A stretch of 64,000 nt of DNA from Cohnella fermenti (GTDB lineage Bacteria; Bacillota; Bacilli; Paenibacillales; Paenibacillaceae): assembly GCF_004801405.1 (NCBI RefSeq), contig NZ_SSOB01000018.1, positions 1 to 64,000 of the forward strand, written 5' to 3'. The notes under the pieces are model-generated. The model had not been told where the DNA came from. It searched no databases and saw only the letters and a list, made by a program, of their open reading frames with translations. The translations under genes and the position numbers were made by a program. This document shows positions 53,162 through 61,872 of the stretch, one piece after another (within the stretch, counting starts at the first letter, position 1; every line of letters starts with the position of its first letter).

Positions 53162-54775
53162 TTATTTGCTTTCCTGGAAGCGCTTCTCGGCTTCGTTGGC
53201 AATCTGCTCCATTCTTGAGCCGCCCTTGTCCATGATTTCCTTGGCAAATTGCTCGAACTCGGACAGATCCTTTGCTCCGCTGACAAACTTGTTTAATTGA
53301 ACGAGAGAGTAGTCGTTGATCGCCTGACGAATTTCTTTAAGCTCCGCGCCTTCCTCTTGAGTAAACGGAGGCAGTTGCGGAATCGAGATGATCGCCGGAT
53401 CGTCTTTATACATGTTGTGAATATAAAGCGGACTGATACTGCCTTCATCTGTTGTTTTGAATTGATCTGCTGCGGACGATTTCCATACTGGTGTGAAGAA
53501 CAGTTCGCCTATGCCGATATCCGATTGGATCGTATAGAAGGGATTCTCTACATTTGAGTATTTATCCACGATCTCTTGCTTCCATTGCGGCTGTCCTGCG
53601 CTATCCAACTCGTAGTGCACGCCTTCCTCGCCATAATTGAGCGCAAGCATGCCTTCCTCGCTGTAGAGCCAGTTCAAGAATTTAACGGCCAGCTCGGGAT
53701 CGGAGACTCTCTTGTTAACTCCCCAGCGGTTAAAGTAATGGTCCGGTTGCTTATAGTTCTTACGTTCGCCTTCATCATTGGCCAAGATCGGCAACGGCTC
53801 GAACTTCGCATTCGGCTGAATTTGCTTCAATGGTTGCGTTACGCGATCGATAAATACGGGATTGTCATAGAAGAACAAGTACTTCCCGCTGGACAGTCCT
53901 TCAAGCCAGGCCTGGGTATCGACCAACAGATATTCATTATCAAGGATCTTGTTCTCGTACATTTTATTGTAAAGCTCCAGCGCTTTCTTGTAGGAAGTCT
54001 GCGCGCGGCCAAGCTCCCAATTGCCATCTGCATTCGGGTATAGATCGTAGTGAGCGCCAAGACTGCGCAGCGGGCTCAATGTGTCGACTAGCAGCCGATT
54101 GTCTCCCCGTGCGCCGTACGGAATGGAATCCGGATAGGCGTCACGAAGCTTGAGCAGCACTTCGTACAGTTCGTCCCATGTTGTCGGGGTTTCCAGCCCT
54201 TGCTCTTCCAGCAAGTCCGTCCGAATAATAGGCAAGGTTCCCTTTTCGTAGTTCTCATCTGCCCTGATCATCGGAAGCGTATAAATGTCGTCCATAATCA
54301 TGGTCCGATCCAGGTTTTCGACGGTGTCATAATACTTTTGAAGCTCCGGCGCGTTCTCTTTAATCAATTCCCGCATCGGCAGCAATGCTCCGGTATCGTA
54401 TATGTCCATCGGTTCGCCCCACAGCAGGAAGAAGTCGGGCAACTCGCCGCTAACCAGCAACGTGTTCATTTTGGTCGCATAATCGGCGCCAGGTATAATA
54501 ACGGGCTTGAGCTTAATCCCCGTTTTCTCGTAAATGACCTTTAAAGACGGAGAGTCGGCATTGATTGGCTGCAACGAATTTTCGCTCATTGCGATAGTGA
54601 ATTCAACGTCTTTGTCTGTCAGCCTGCCGCTCGTATCCCCCTCATTCGAAGCTTCCGTTGCGGAGCTCGACGGAGATGAACTGCTATTGTTAGAGCCTTG
54701 CGAACAACCGCTGACTACAAGCGTGACTGCAAGCACTGCAATTAACCAAGAAAACGCTGTTTTTGACTTTCTCAT
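53162..54775 (-). CDS. Lipoprotein sugar-binding protein, locus D
   Basis: A 537-aa LipO-type solute-binding lipoprotein. The signal sequence ends in VSGC (Cys24) and is followed by a Ser-rich linker. It starts at an ATG after GGGGGG. It follows the two permeases by 80 nt and precedes the FGE-sialidase gene by 24 nt. The operon enzymes suggest that its ligand is a glycan fragment carrying sialic acid, mannose and HexNAc, which is inference. Confidence 0.9.
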   Translation of the reverse strand: MRKSKTAFSWLIAVLAVTLVVSGCSQGSNNSSSSPSSSATEASNEGDTSGRLTDKDVEFTIAMSENSLQPINADSPSLKVIYEKTGIKLKPVIIPGADYATKMNTLLVSGELPDFFLLWGEPMDIYDTGALLPMRELIKENAPELQKYYDTVENLDRTMIMDDIYTLPMIRADENYEKGTLPIIRTDLLEEQGLETPTTWDELYEVLLKLRDAYPDSIPYGARGDNRLLVDTLSPLRSLGAHYDLYPNADGNWELGRAQTSYKKALELYNKMYENKILDNEYLLVDTQAWLEGLSSGKYLFFYDNPVFIDRVTQPLKQIQPNAKFEPLPILANDEGERKNYKQPDHYFNRWGVNKRVSDPELAVKFLNWLYSEEGMLALNYGEEGVHYELDSAGQPQWKQEIVDKYSNVENPFYTIQSDIGIGELFFTPVWKSSAADQFKTTDEGSISPLYIHNMYKDDPAIISIPQLPPFTQEEGAELKEIRQAINDYSLVQLNKFVSGAKDLSEFEQFAKEIMDKGGSRMEQIANEAEKRFQESK

Positions 54776-54855
54776 GGATGTGCCCCCCGTATCCCGAAAT
54801 AGTATGAACTGTTCCCCGCTGTTGCCAATTGAGCGACTAATACGAACCTAACAGC

Positions 54856-55737
54856 TTATCCTTTGACGGACCCAACCATCACCCCCTTCTCGAAGTATCG
54901 GATAATGAACGGATAGAGAGCGATGACCGGTGCGGCAGCAGCCAATATAATGGCATATTTTATGGATTTCTCCGCTGCTGCGGATGCTCCGGTAGCCCCA
55001 ATGGCCATACCGATATCAGAGGTCTGCCCTTCAATAACAATATTGCGAACGAATAGCTGTATCGGATAGTTCGCCTTCTCCGTCAGGAACATAAGAGGCC
55101 CCATGAAGGCATTCCATTGCGAGACGGCGTAAAACAATATCAAGGTTGCGACGATAGGCTTGGAGAGCGGAAGAATGATTCTTGCGAACACATACAGATC
55201 GTTCGCTCCATCGATGTGCGCCGCTTCCGTCAATGCGAACGGAATCGATTGGAAAAAGGAGCGCATGATGATCATGTTGAACACGCTAATCGCTCCGGGC
55301 AGCACAACCGCAGCAATCGAATTAATCAAGCCGAGGTTCGAAACGAGAAGAAATAACGGAATTAAACCGCCGCTGAAAAACATCGTAAACACAATCAGTT
55401 TCATGAACAGGTTTTTCCCGTAAAGATCGTTGCGCGAAAGCGGGTAGGCGCACAAGGAGGTCATGATGATATTAAGCGTCGTCCCGACTACCATGTAAAC
55501 GAAGGAGTTAACGAACCCATTCAAGATTAAGGGGTCTTTGAACACTGCCGCATAGGCTTTAAAAGACGGGTTGATGGGGAGCCACTTCACCTGATTCGTC
55601 ATAACCGAAACATTATCGCTTATGGAAACGATCAGCATGTAGTAGAATGGATAGAAAATAGCAATCGTTATTCCGAGCAGCACCATGATATTAATGATCT
55701 CGAATGTCTTCTCCGACCAGCTTCTACGTATGCCCAC
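54856..55737 (-). CDS. Sugar ABC permease, YtcP-type, locus D
   Basis: A 293-aa membrane subunit with six transmembrane helices, LTEAAHIDGANDLYVFARIILP and the C-terminal GVMVGSVKG. I chose the GTG at 55737 because AAAGGGGGG lies upstream. A TTG at 55773 would overlap the partner permease by 23 nt. Confidence 0.9.
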   Translation of the reverse strand: MGIRRSWSEKTFEIINIMVLLGITIAIFYPFYYMLIVSISDNVSVMTNQVKWLPINPSFKAYAAVFKDPLILNGFVNSFVYMVVGTTLNIIMTSLCAYPLSRNDLYGKNLFMKLIVFTMFFSGGLIPLFLLVSNLGLINSIAAVVLPGAISVFNMIIMRSFFQSIPFALTEAAHIDGANDLYVFARIILPLSKPIVATLILFYAVSQWNAFMGPLMFLTEKANYPIQLFVRNIVIEGQTSDIGMAIGATGASAAAEKSIKYAIILAAAAPVIALYPFIIRYFEKGVMVGSVKG

Positions 55738-55750
55738 TGTCGTCCCCCCT

Positions 55751-56671
55751 TTACCAAAGGCTCGAGTTGCCAAATTTGCGTGCCAATTGATTGGCTGCCA
55801 CCAGGAACATGAGATTTACAATCGAATTGAATAAGCCGACCGCTGTTGCGAAGCTGTACTGGAAGCCTTCAAGTCCCTTGCGGAAGACGTATGTCGATAT
55901 CACGTCTGCCGTTTCGTAAATTGATGGATTCTGCAGCAAGAGCACCTTCTCGAACGAAACATCCAGTATCGATCCAATATTCATAATGAACATAATAACA
56001 ATCGTAGGGGTTATTGCAGGAAGGACTACATAACGCATCTGCTGAAGACGATTTGCACCGTCAATGACGGCCGCTTCCGTCTCCTCCGGATTCACACCGG
56101 ACAATGCAGCCAAATAAATGATGGAGCTCCAGCCGATCGTCTGCCAGATCTCGCTCGCAACGAAGACGGTTCGGAACCATTCCGCATGAAGCAGGAAGGA
56201 GATCGGTTCGGCGCCAAACAGTCCCGTAATCTGATTGATCAGTCCGTCTTCCTTGGTAAAGGTTACGACCATCGAAACAACAACCACCATCGAAATAAAA
56301 TGCGGCAAGTAGCTGATCGATTGTACGGTCTTCTTATACCACTTCTGTCGGATCTCGTTGACAAGCAATGCAAACAGAATGGGAGCCGGGAACCCAAATA
56401 TGAGCATATACAGACCAAGCACTATCGTGTTCTTAACCAACGTCCAGAAGTTCGGGTCCGACAGAAATCGCTTGAAGTACTTTAAGCCAACCCAATCGCT
56501 TCCCATTATTCCGTCATACACTTTAAAATCCTTGAATGCAATTACAACGCCGTACATCGGGCCGTACTTAAACAGCGCAAAATAGACAACGGGGAGCGCC
56601 AGCATCAAGTACAAATACTTCCCTCGGATAATGTTTCTGCGCGCTTGCATCCATCGACTGCTCTCCATCAT
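55751..56671 (-). CDS. Sugar ABC permease, LplB-type, locus D
   Basis: A 306-aa membrane subunit with six transmembrane helices, ETEAAVIDGANRLQQMRYVVLP and a C-terminal QLARKFGNSSLW. It starts at an ATG after GGAGGG, 36 nt after the LacI gene, so repressor and transporter probably share a transcript. Confidence 0.92.
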   Translation of the reverse strand: MMESSRWMQARRNIIRGKYLYLMLALPVVYFALFKYGPMYGVVIAFKDFKVYDGIMGSDWVGLKYFKRFLSDPNFWTLVKNTIVLGLYMLIFGFPAPILFALLVNEIRQKWYKKTVQSISYLPHFISMVVVVSMVVTFTKEDGLINQITGLFGAEPISFLLHAEWFRTVFVASEIWQTIGWSSIIYLAALSGVNPEETEAAVIDGANRLQQMRYVVLPAITPTIVIMFIMNIGSILDVSFEKVLLLQNPSIYETADVISTYVFRKGLEGFQYSFATAVGLFNSIVNLMFLVAANQLARKFGNSSLW

Positions 56672-56707
56672 CCTCGAACCCTCCGTTGATTCAAAATATC
56701 GCTTGCG

Positions 56708-57739
56708 TCAATCCCTTCGGGCCGCAGAGCCACAGCTCTGCCTAACGGCCAAATGATAGTCGAACTGTCGTGAATACGGCGGAGTTAATTTATGATCCAT
56801 CAAATCAACGATCATCCTGAAGCATGCTGCGGCCATATCCTCAACCGGCAAATGCATCGTTGTTAGCGAGGGAATTGAAAAGCGAGACGCTTGCTCGTTG
56901 TCATGTCCGACAACTTCGATATCGTCAGGAATGGAAATCCCGATCTCGTTGAATGCATAAAGTCCGCCGATGGCCATCTGATCGCTAAGGAAGAATATGG
57001 CGGTCGGGCGTTCCGGGCAATTCGCCATGGACTGCGATGCCAAATACCCGCCTTCTTCCGTATATTGATTATGAACAATGCGATATTCGGGCAACTCCAT
57101 GCCATATTCTGTGCAGCCATCCATAAAGCCCTTTGCCCTGGAATGAATCGCATGAGAAGAAACGGTTGGGATGACAGCCCCCACTTTGCGATGTCCTCTC
57201 GCTGCAAACAATTTGGCGACCTCTTTGCCAGCCTTATAATGATCGATATTGACGCTGCAATATTTGTCGGAATCGCGCAAGTAAAGCACGGTAGGCACAC
57301 TAATGTCAGCGCTTGCCAGATAAGCCTCATCTTCAAAAGTAGCATTGGCAATAATCGCTCCGTTAAATCTTGTGCCTGTCAGCAAGCTGGTCTCATCGCA
57401 TATTCTTGACCCCACATATGGTTGGATAAGCAACTCATATTTATATCCGCATTCGCTTAATGAATGCTGAATGGACGTTAGAAAACGATTAATAAGCTGA
57501 GTCCGAGCATCAATTGTCCAGAATAATGCGATAATAGGCTTGACCGTTTCTCCATTCGTCCGCAATCGCTTGGCAGAGATATTCGGCTTATAATCAAGTT
57601 CTTGCACTACCTTCAGCACCTTTGCTTGAGTAGCCTCAGAAATACGAAATTCCTTTGCCTTGCCGTTAAGTATGATCGAGACCGTGCTGCTCGAAACATT
57701 CGCCAGTTCTGCAATTTCTTTAATGCTAGCGATATTCAT
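56708..57739 (-). CDS. LacI-family transcriptional repressor of locus D
   Basis: A 343-aa repressor. The N-terminal helix-turn-helix is typical (IKEIAELANVSSSTVSIILNG) and a hinge helix follows (NISAKRLR). The rest is a periplasmic-binding-protein-like sugar sensor (PTAIFFLSDQMAIGG, VVGHDNEQASRFSIPSLTTM). It is first in the locus D operon, and AACGTT-centred palindromes lie upstream, so it probably represses its own operon until a glycan-derived sugar binds. Locus E, transcribed divergently 389 bp away, has no regulator of its own and could also be a target. Confidence 0.9.
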   Translation of the reverse strand: MNIASIKEIAELANVSSSTVSIILNGKAKEFRISEATQAKVLKVVQELDYKPNISAKRLRTNGETVKPIIALFWTIDARTQLINRFLTSIQHSLSECGYKYELLIQPYVGSRICDETSLLTGTRFNGAIIANATFEDEAYLASADISVPTVLYLRDSDKYCSVNIDHYKAGKEVAKLFAARGHRKVGAVIPTVSSHAIHSRAKGFMDGCTEYGMELPEYRIVHNQYTEEGGYLASQSMANCPERPTAIFFLSDQMAIGGLYAFNEIGISIPDDIEVVGHDNEQASRFSIPSLTTMHLPVEDMAAACFRMIVDLMDHKLTPPYSRQFDYHLAVRQSCGSAARRD

Positions 57740-57785
57740 GCCCCCCCGTCATTTGGTCTATTAGTCCGACAAAATATGATGGTTT

Positions 57786-57862
57786 GCTAAAACGTTAAGC
57801 TAAAACGTTATAGCAATGTTATTGAGTCGATCCTATCATATTCCTCATTATTCTGCAACGTT
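57786..57862. promoter_or_regulatory. LacI-type operators with AACGTT core
   Basis: GCTAAAACGTTA occurs twice with a 13-bp step (57786-57797, 57799-57810). The second extends to the near-palindrome GCTAAAACGTTATAGC (57799-57814). A third AACGTT lies at 57857-57862. LacI-family operators are palindromes with a central CG, so these are good candidates for the adjacent repressor. Confidence 0.6.
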
Positions 57863-57911
57863 TAAAAAGTGCATTAAGCCCGACTTGCGTCCATAATCTC
57901 GCATTTATTTA

Positions 57912-57975
57912 TTTTTAAGCGATTTCATTTTTTTGAAGCCCGTGCGATTGCGGAATTTTTAAGCGATTTCATTTT
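57912..57975. repeat. Exact 20-bp direct repeat, 44-bp spacing, cre-like
   Basis: TTTTTAAGCGATTTCATTTT occurs at 57912-57931 and 57956-57975, 44 bp apart, about four helical turns. Its reverse complement contains TGAAATCGCTTAAA, which matches the CcpA cre consensus except at one conserved base. Confidence 0.75.
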
Positions 57976-57979
57976 CTTA

Positions 57980-58070
57980 TGATGGCGCTTACATGGCGAC
58001 CGGCTCTATGCTTATCTCGTACAGCGCTCCCCGACGCGCCCCGCAATCCGGACGTCTGCAAGCGCCATCA
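57980..58070. promoter_or_regulatory. Inverted pair of cre-like boxes before locus E
   Basis: TGTAAGCGCCATCA (minus strand, 57980-57993) and TGCAAGCGCCATCA (plus strand, 58057-58070) are identical at 13 of 14 positions and face each other across 63 bp. Each fits the cre consensus TGNAANCGNTNNCA apart from one position. Confidence 0.55.
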
Positions 58071-58079
58071 TTATTGTAC

Positions 58080-58109
58080 GAACATCATCAGTCGGAACAT
58101 CATCAGTCG
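58080..58109 (+). repeat. 15-bp exact tandem repeat upstream of locus E permease
   Basis: GAACATCATCAGTCG is repeated twice without a gap, 19 nt before the ATG at 58129, directly in front of the AAGGAG ribosome site. It may be a binding site or a slippage-prone spacer. Confidence 0.85.
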
Positions 58110-58128
58110 TATGAAGGAGTGAATCCCG

Positions 58129-59085
58129 ATGTCGGAAGAAGCCTTGCGGCGATCCGGAACGACCCGTTTGCGGAAGCGTCTCCGGGAACTGCGCAATGAC
58201 GGCTCGCTCTTCTTGCTCGCGTTGCCGGGCGTGATCGCACTTGTTCTGTTCGCGTATCTGCCCATGAGCGGCCTCATCCTCGTGTTCAAGAACTACAATT
58301 ACAACGGCGGCATCTTCGGAAGCCCGTGGGCAGGCTTCGACAACTTCGACTTCTTCTTCTCGAGCATGGACAGCGCCATCCGGGCGACGCGCAATACGGT
58401 CATGCTGAACGTGCTCTACATGCTGAGCGGCACCTTCTTCTCCGTCGCGATCGCCATCGGCCTGAACGAGCTGAGAAGCAAGTCGTTCATCAAAGTGACG
58501 CAGAGCGTCATGTTCTTCCCTCACTTCATCTCCTGGATCGTCATCGGCGCCATCCTGTTCTCCTTCCTCGACTACGAGAAGGGAATCGTCAACCGCCTGC
58601 TCGAGGCGGTCGGCATGCAGCCGGTCGACTGGTATTCGCATCCTTGGCTCTTCGTCATCATTCTGGTTCTGTCCCACATCTGGAAAAGCGCGGGCTACGG
58701 CGCGATTATCTACTATGCGGTGCTGCAGGGGATCGATACGTCGTATTACGAGGCGGCGCGGATCGACGGGGCTTCGAGGTGGCAGTTGATTACCAAGATC
58801 ACCGTTCCCATGCTGATTCCTTCTATTATATTGCTCACGCTTCTCGGAATCGGAGGCATGCTCAAGGGCGACCTCAGCATGATCATGGGCGTTACGTTCC
58901 TGAATCCGCTGCTGCTGCCGACGACCGATATCATCGACGTGTATGTGTACCGAACGGCGATTCGTTCCGGCGAATTCGGCTTCGCCTCGGCGATCACCCT
59001 TTATCAGTCCCTGTTCGGGTTCGTCCTCGTGCTGGTCGCCAACAAGCTGGCGGGCTGGTACGACAAGGAAAGCAAACTTTTCTAG
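58129..59085 (+). CDS. Sugar ABC permease, LplB-type, locus E
   Basis: A 318-aa membrane subunit with six transmembrane helices, YYEAARIDGASRWQLITKITVP and a C-terminal KLAGWYDKESKLF. It starts at an ATG after AAGGAGTG. It is first in the plus-strand locus E transporter operon, behind a repeat-rich control region. Confidence 0.92.
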   Translation: MSEEALRRSGTTRLRKRLRELRNDGSLFLLALPGVIALVLFAYLPMSGLILVFKNYNYNGGIFGSPWAGFDNFDFFFSSMDSAIRATRNTVMLNVLYMLSGTFFSVAIAIGLNELRSKSFIKVTQSVMFFPHFISWIVIGAILFSFLDYEKGIVNRLLEAVGMQPVDWYSHPWLFVIILVLSHIWKSAGYGAIIYYAVLQGIDTSYYEAARIDGASRWQLITKITVPMLIPSIILLTLLGIGGMLKGDLSMIMGVTFLNPLLLPTTDIIDVYVYRTAIRSGEFGFASAITLYQSLFGFVLVLVANKLAGWYDKESKLF

Positions 59086-59097
59086 GTGGTGTAGGTC

Positions 59098-59982
59098 ATG
59101 CCTTACAAAGAGAACCGGGCGCTTCTCGTCAGCTTCTACGTCGCCATCGGTCTGTTCTCGCTAATCTGCCTCGTTCCCTTCGTGCTCGCCGTCTCGGGCT
59201 CGCTCTCGACCGAGGCGAAGATCGCGGCGGACGGCTATTCGCTGCTGCCCCGAGGCTTCACGCTCGATACGTACCGATTCATGTTCAGCTCGAAGACGGA
59301 GCAGATTGTGCGCGGCTATGCGAATTCCGTCATGGTAACCGTTCTCGGAACGGCGTGCTCCGTGCTGGTTACGACCGCTTACGCTTACGTTATCACCGCG
59401 AAGGGCTTCCGCTACCGCAACTTCTTCGCGTTCCTGGCCTACTTCACGATGCTGTTCAGCGGCGGCACGCTGCCCTGGTACATTCTCAGCACGAAGTATT
59501 ATCACCTGGACGATACGCTGGCAGGCCTCTTCATTCCGTACCTGCTGAACGTCTTCCTCATGTACCTGCAGGCGAACTACTTCCGAAGCATCCCGCACGA
59601 GGTGGTCGAATCCGCTCAGATGGACGGCGCGGGGCACATCAAAATTTTTTTCCGGATTATGCTTCCGCTCGGCCAGGTCGGTCTCGTGACGATCTCGCTG
59701 TTCTACGCGCTGCAGTTCTGGAACGACTTCTATCTGCCGCTGATGCTCGTCACCGACGAGAAGCTGTTTACGATTCAATACATGATGTACTACATGATGG
59801 CCAACATCCAATTCCTCGCTTCGGGGAATGCGGCCCGAATCGGCGGAGCCATTGTCGCTCCTCCGCTCGAGACCGCCAAGCTCGCCATGACCTGTCTGAC
59901 GGTGCTGCCGATCGCGGTTCTGTACCCGTTCCTGCAGCGCTATTTCGTCAGAGGCATCATCGTCGGCTCCGTCAAGGGATAG
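59098..59982 (+). CDS. Sugar ABC permease, YtcP-type, locus E
   Basis: A 294-aa membrane subunit with six transmembrane helices, VVESAQMDGAGHIKIFFRIMLP and the C-terminal GIIVGSVKG. It begins 12 nt after the partner permease stop, following AGGTGG. No ATPase gene is nearby. Confidence 0.92.
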   Translation: MPYKENRALLVSFYVAIGLFSLICLVPFVLAVSGSLSTEAKIAADGYSLLPRGFTLDTYRFMFSSKTEQIVRGYANSVMVTVLGTACSVLVTTAYAYVITAKGFRYRNFFAFLAYFTMLFSGGTLPWYILSTKYYHLDDTLAGLFIPYLLNVFLMYLQANYFRSIPHEVVESAQMDGAGHIKIFFRIMLPLGQVGLVTISLFYALQFWNDFYLPLMLVTDEKLFTIQYMMYYMMANIQFLASGNAARIGGAIVAPPLETAKLAMTCLTVLPIAVLYPFLQRYFVRGIIVGSVKG

Positions 59983-60091
59983 CCGATTGCCAAGCCCGGT
60001 TGCGCGTGGCATGATACAATCACCCGAGAATCGGATGAGCGGTCGCATGCCGTTGCACAATAAATAACTATTATGCATTGGGGGAACTCGA

Positions 60092-61648
60092 ATGGTTAAG
60101 ACAAAATGTTGGGCGACTCTGCTTCCCGCAACTCTGCTTCTTCTGGCCGCCTGCAGCAACGGCAATACGAATGAACCGTCCGGCAGCGCAAGCAATGCCG
60201 CCTCGCCGTCCGGCACGGCGAGCGCTTCGGCGAACGACGGCGGAAGCTCCGCTTCCGGCCTGGCGCCCGCGAAGCTGACCATCGTCCTCTACGGCGACGA
60301 ATCCGACCGAATGAAGGAACTGACCAAGTCGAAGTTCCAAGACATCGTGAAGCAGGAGATCAACGCCGAGCTGGAGTTCCAGTTCCTCCCGTGGAGCGAA
60401 TACGGCGGAGGCAAGACCGACCTGATGCTGTCGACGGGCGAAGACTTCGCGGCGTATACCGACTCCAACTACATGGCCAAGTCGGTCGCCAAGGGGCTCT
60501 ATGCCGATCTGACGCCTTATATGGATGGCGCAGCCGCAGCGGACATGAAGAAGACGGTCGACGACAACTCCTTCAAGGCGTTCCAGCTCAGCGGCAAGCA
60601 GTATGCCGTTCCGGTCGGCAACAAGCCGAACTCGGCCGAATTCTACAGCGTGCTCGTTCGCCAGGATCTGCTTGAGGAGGTCGGCATGAGCAGCGTCTCG
60701 TCCCTCGCCGAGCTGGAGCAGTTCTACGAGAAGGTGCACGCCGCCCATCCGGAGCTGATCGGCTATGCCGGCACCGACGCAAGAAGAATGCTGATGTACG
60801 AATATACCGACAAGAACCTGTATTGGCTGAACGACTTCCTGGCCATCGACGAATCGGCCCAGGACGACAAAATCATCAGTTGGTTCGAGACCGACGAGTT
60901 CAAGGCGTACGCCGGCATCATGCGGGAATGGTACGAGAAGGGCATCGTTCCGAAGTATGCGGCCACCAACCAGCCTCAACTGACGTCGGACTGGAACTCG
61001 GGCAAGGCGATGTTCTGGGCGGGCACGGCCGCACGGCCGTTCGAAGGCGCGGCCGCCATCTCGCAGGCGGTTCCGACGGCCAAGCTGGTCAACTACTTCC
61101 TGAACCGCGACCTGCCGAAGATCAGCCGCGGCACGTACAGCACGGCCTGGTTCGTCTCGGCCAACGCCGCCGATCCGGAGAGATACGTCATGTTCTTCAA
61201 CCTGCTTCAGAAGAACCAGGAATTGTACGATCTGTTCGCCTACGGCATCGAAGGCGAGGACTACACGCTCGACGCGAACGGACGCATGACGCGAACCGCG
61301 ACCGACGAGCTGATCCCGGACTGGCTGATGATGAACAAGAACTTTATGCGCTTCGACACATCCGTTCCCGACGACTTCATCGCCACCTATAAGGCCTGGG
61401 ACGATGACGCAATCATCTCCAAGGCGGCCGGCTTCACCTTCGACAACTCGCCGGTCAAGAACGAGGAGACGAAGATCAACGGCGTTTTCTCCGAATTCCT
61501 CACGCCGGTCTCCAGCGGCTTCGTCGACTTCGACAAGAACTACCCGAAGGCGATGGAGAAGCTGAAGGCGGCCGGCTTCGACAAGTACATGGCCGAATAC
61601 CAGAAGCAATTCTCCGAATGGTACGCAAGCCAGAGCCATTCGCAATAA
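60092..61648 (+). CDS. Lipoprotein sugar-binding protein 1, locus E
   Basis: A 518-aa LipO-type solute-binding lipoprotein. The signal sequence ends in LAAC (Cys21), followed by a Ser/Ala/Gly linker. It starts at an ATG after GGGGGA. It is closely related over its whole length to the next gene, with shared segments such as LPWSEYGGGKTDLML and PKYAATNQPQL, so the two are tandem paralogues. Coding for two binding proteins with one permease pair suggests two ligands or two affinities. Confidence 0.92.
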   Translation: MVKTKCWATLLPATLLLLAACSNGNTNEPSGSASNAASPSGTASASANDGGSSASGLAPAKLTIVLYGDESDRMKELTKSKFQDIVKQEINAELEFQFLPWSEYGGGKTDLMLSTGEDFAAYTDSNYMAKSVAKGLYADLTPYMDGAAAADMKKTVDDNSFKAFQLSGKQYAVPVGNKPNSAEFYSVLVRQDLLEEVGMSSVSSLAELEQFYEKVHAAHPELIGYAGTDARRMLMYEYTDKNLYWLNDFLAIDESAQDDKIISWFETDEFKAYAGIMREWYEKGIVPKYAATNQPQLTSDWNSGKAMFWAGTAARPFEGAAAISQAVPTAKLVNYFLNRDLPKISRGTYSTAWFVSANAADPERYVMFFNLLQKNQELYDLFAYGIEGEDYTLDANGRMTRTATDELIPDWLMMNKNFMRFDTSVPDDFIATYKAWDDDAIISKAAGFTFDNSPVKNEETKINGVFSEFLTPVSSGFVDFDKNYPKAMEKLKAAGFDKYMAEYQKQFSEWYASQSHSQ

Positions 61649-61654
61649 GCCGGG

Positions 61655-61745
61655 ATGTTGGCGGTAAGCCGGAGGCGTTGACGGTAAGTAAGAGGCATGG
61701 ACGGTAAGAGGCATGGACGGTAAGCAAGGACATTCGCAGTAAGCT
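61655..61745 (+). repeat. Degenerate 16-21 bp minisatellite between the two binding-protein genes
   Basis: About five units ending in CGGTAAG or CAGTAAG follow one another; the clearest pair is GAGGCATGGACGGTAAG twice in a row (61690-61723 region). It lies just after the stop of the first binding-protein gene and codes for nothing. Confidence 0.7.
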
Positions 61746-61823
61746 CCAGGCGAGGCAGCCGCGGTTCCGCCGCTGCTTCGCTTCTTTGCTCCGCTCCCGT
61801 TCGGGCTTTCATCTCTGTAAATG

Positions 61824-61842
61824 TATATTGCAACCGCTTACT
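61824..61842 (+). promoter_or_regulatory. -10 candidate with overlapping cre-like box before second binding-protein gene
   Basis: TATATT (61824-61829) is directly followed by TGCAACCGCTTACT (61829-61842). The reverse complement AGTAAGCGGTTGCA matches the cre consensus except at the first base. This suggests a separate, catabolite-repressed promoter for the second binding protein. Confidence 0.45.
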
Positions 61843-61872
61843 TATCCAATAATTTCAAGGGGGTCATGCTTC

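Larger units (their letters stand above)
57740..58128. promoter_or_regulatory. Divergent control region between loci D and E
   Basis: This gap has no gene but is dense in repeats. There are three AACGTT sites close to the LacI gene. A 20-bp direct repeat lies at 57912-57931 and 57956-57975. An inverted pair of cre-like boxes lies at 57980-57993 and 58057-58070, and a 15-bp tandem repeat at 58080-58109. It must hold both promoters. Confidence 0.6.
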
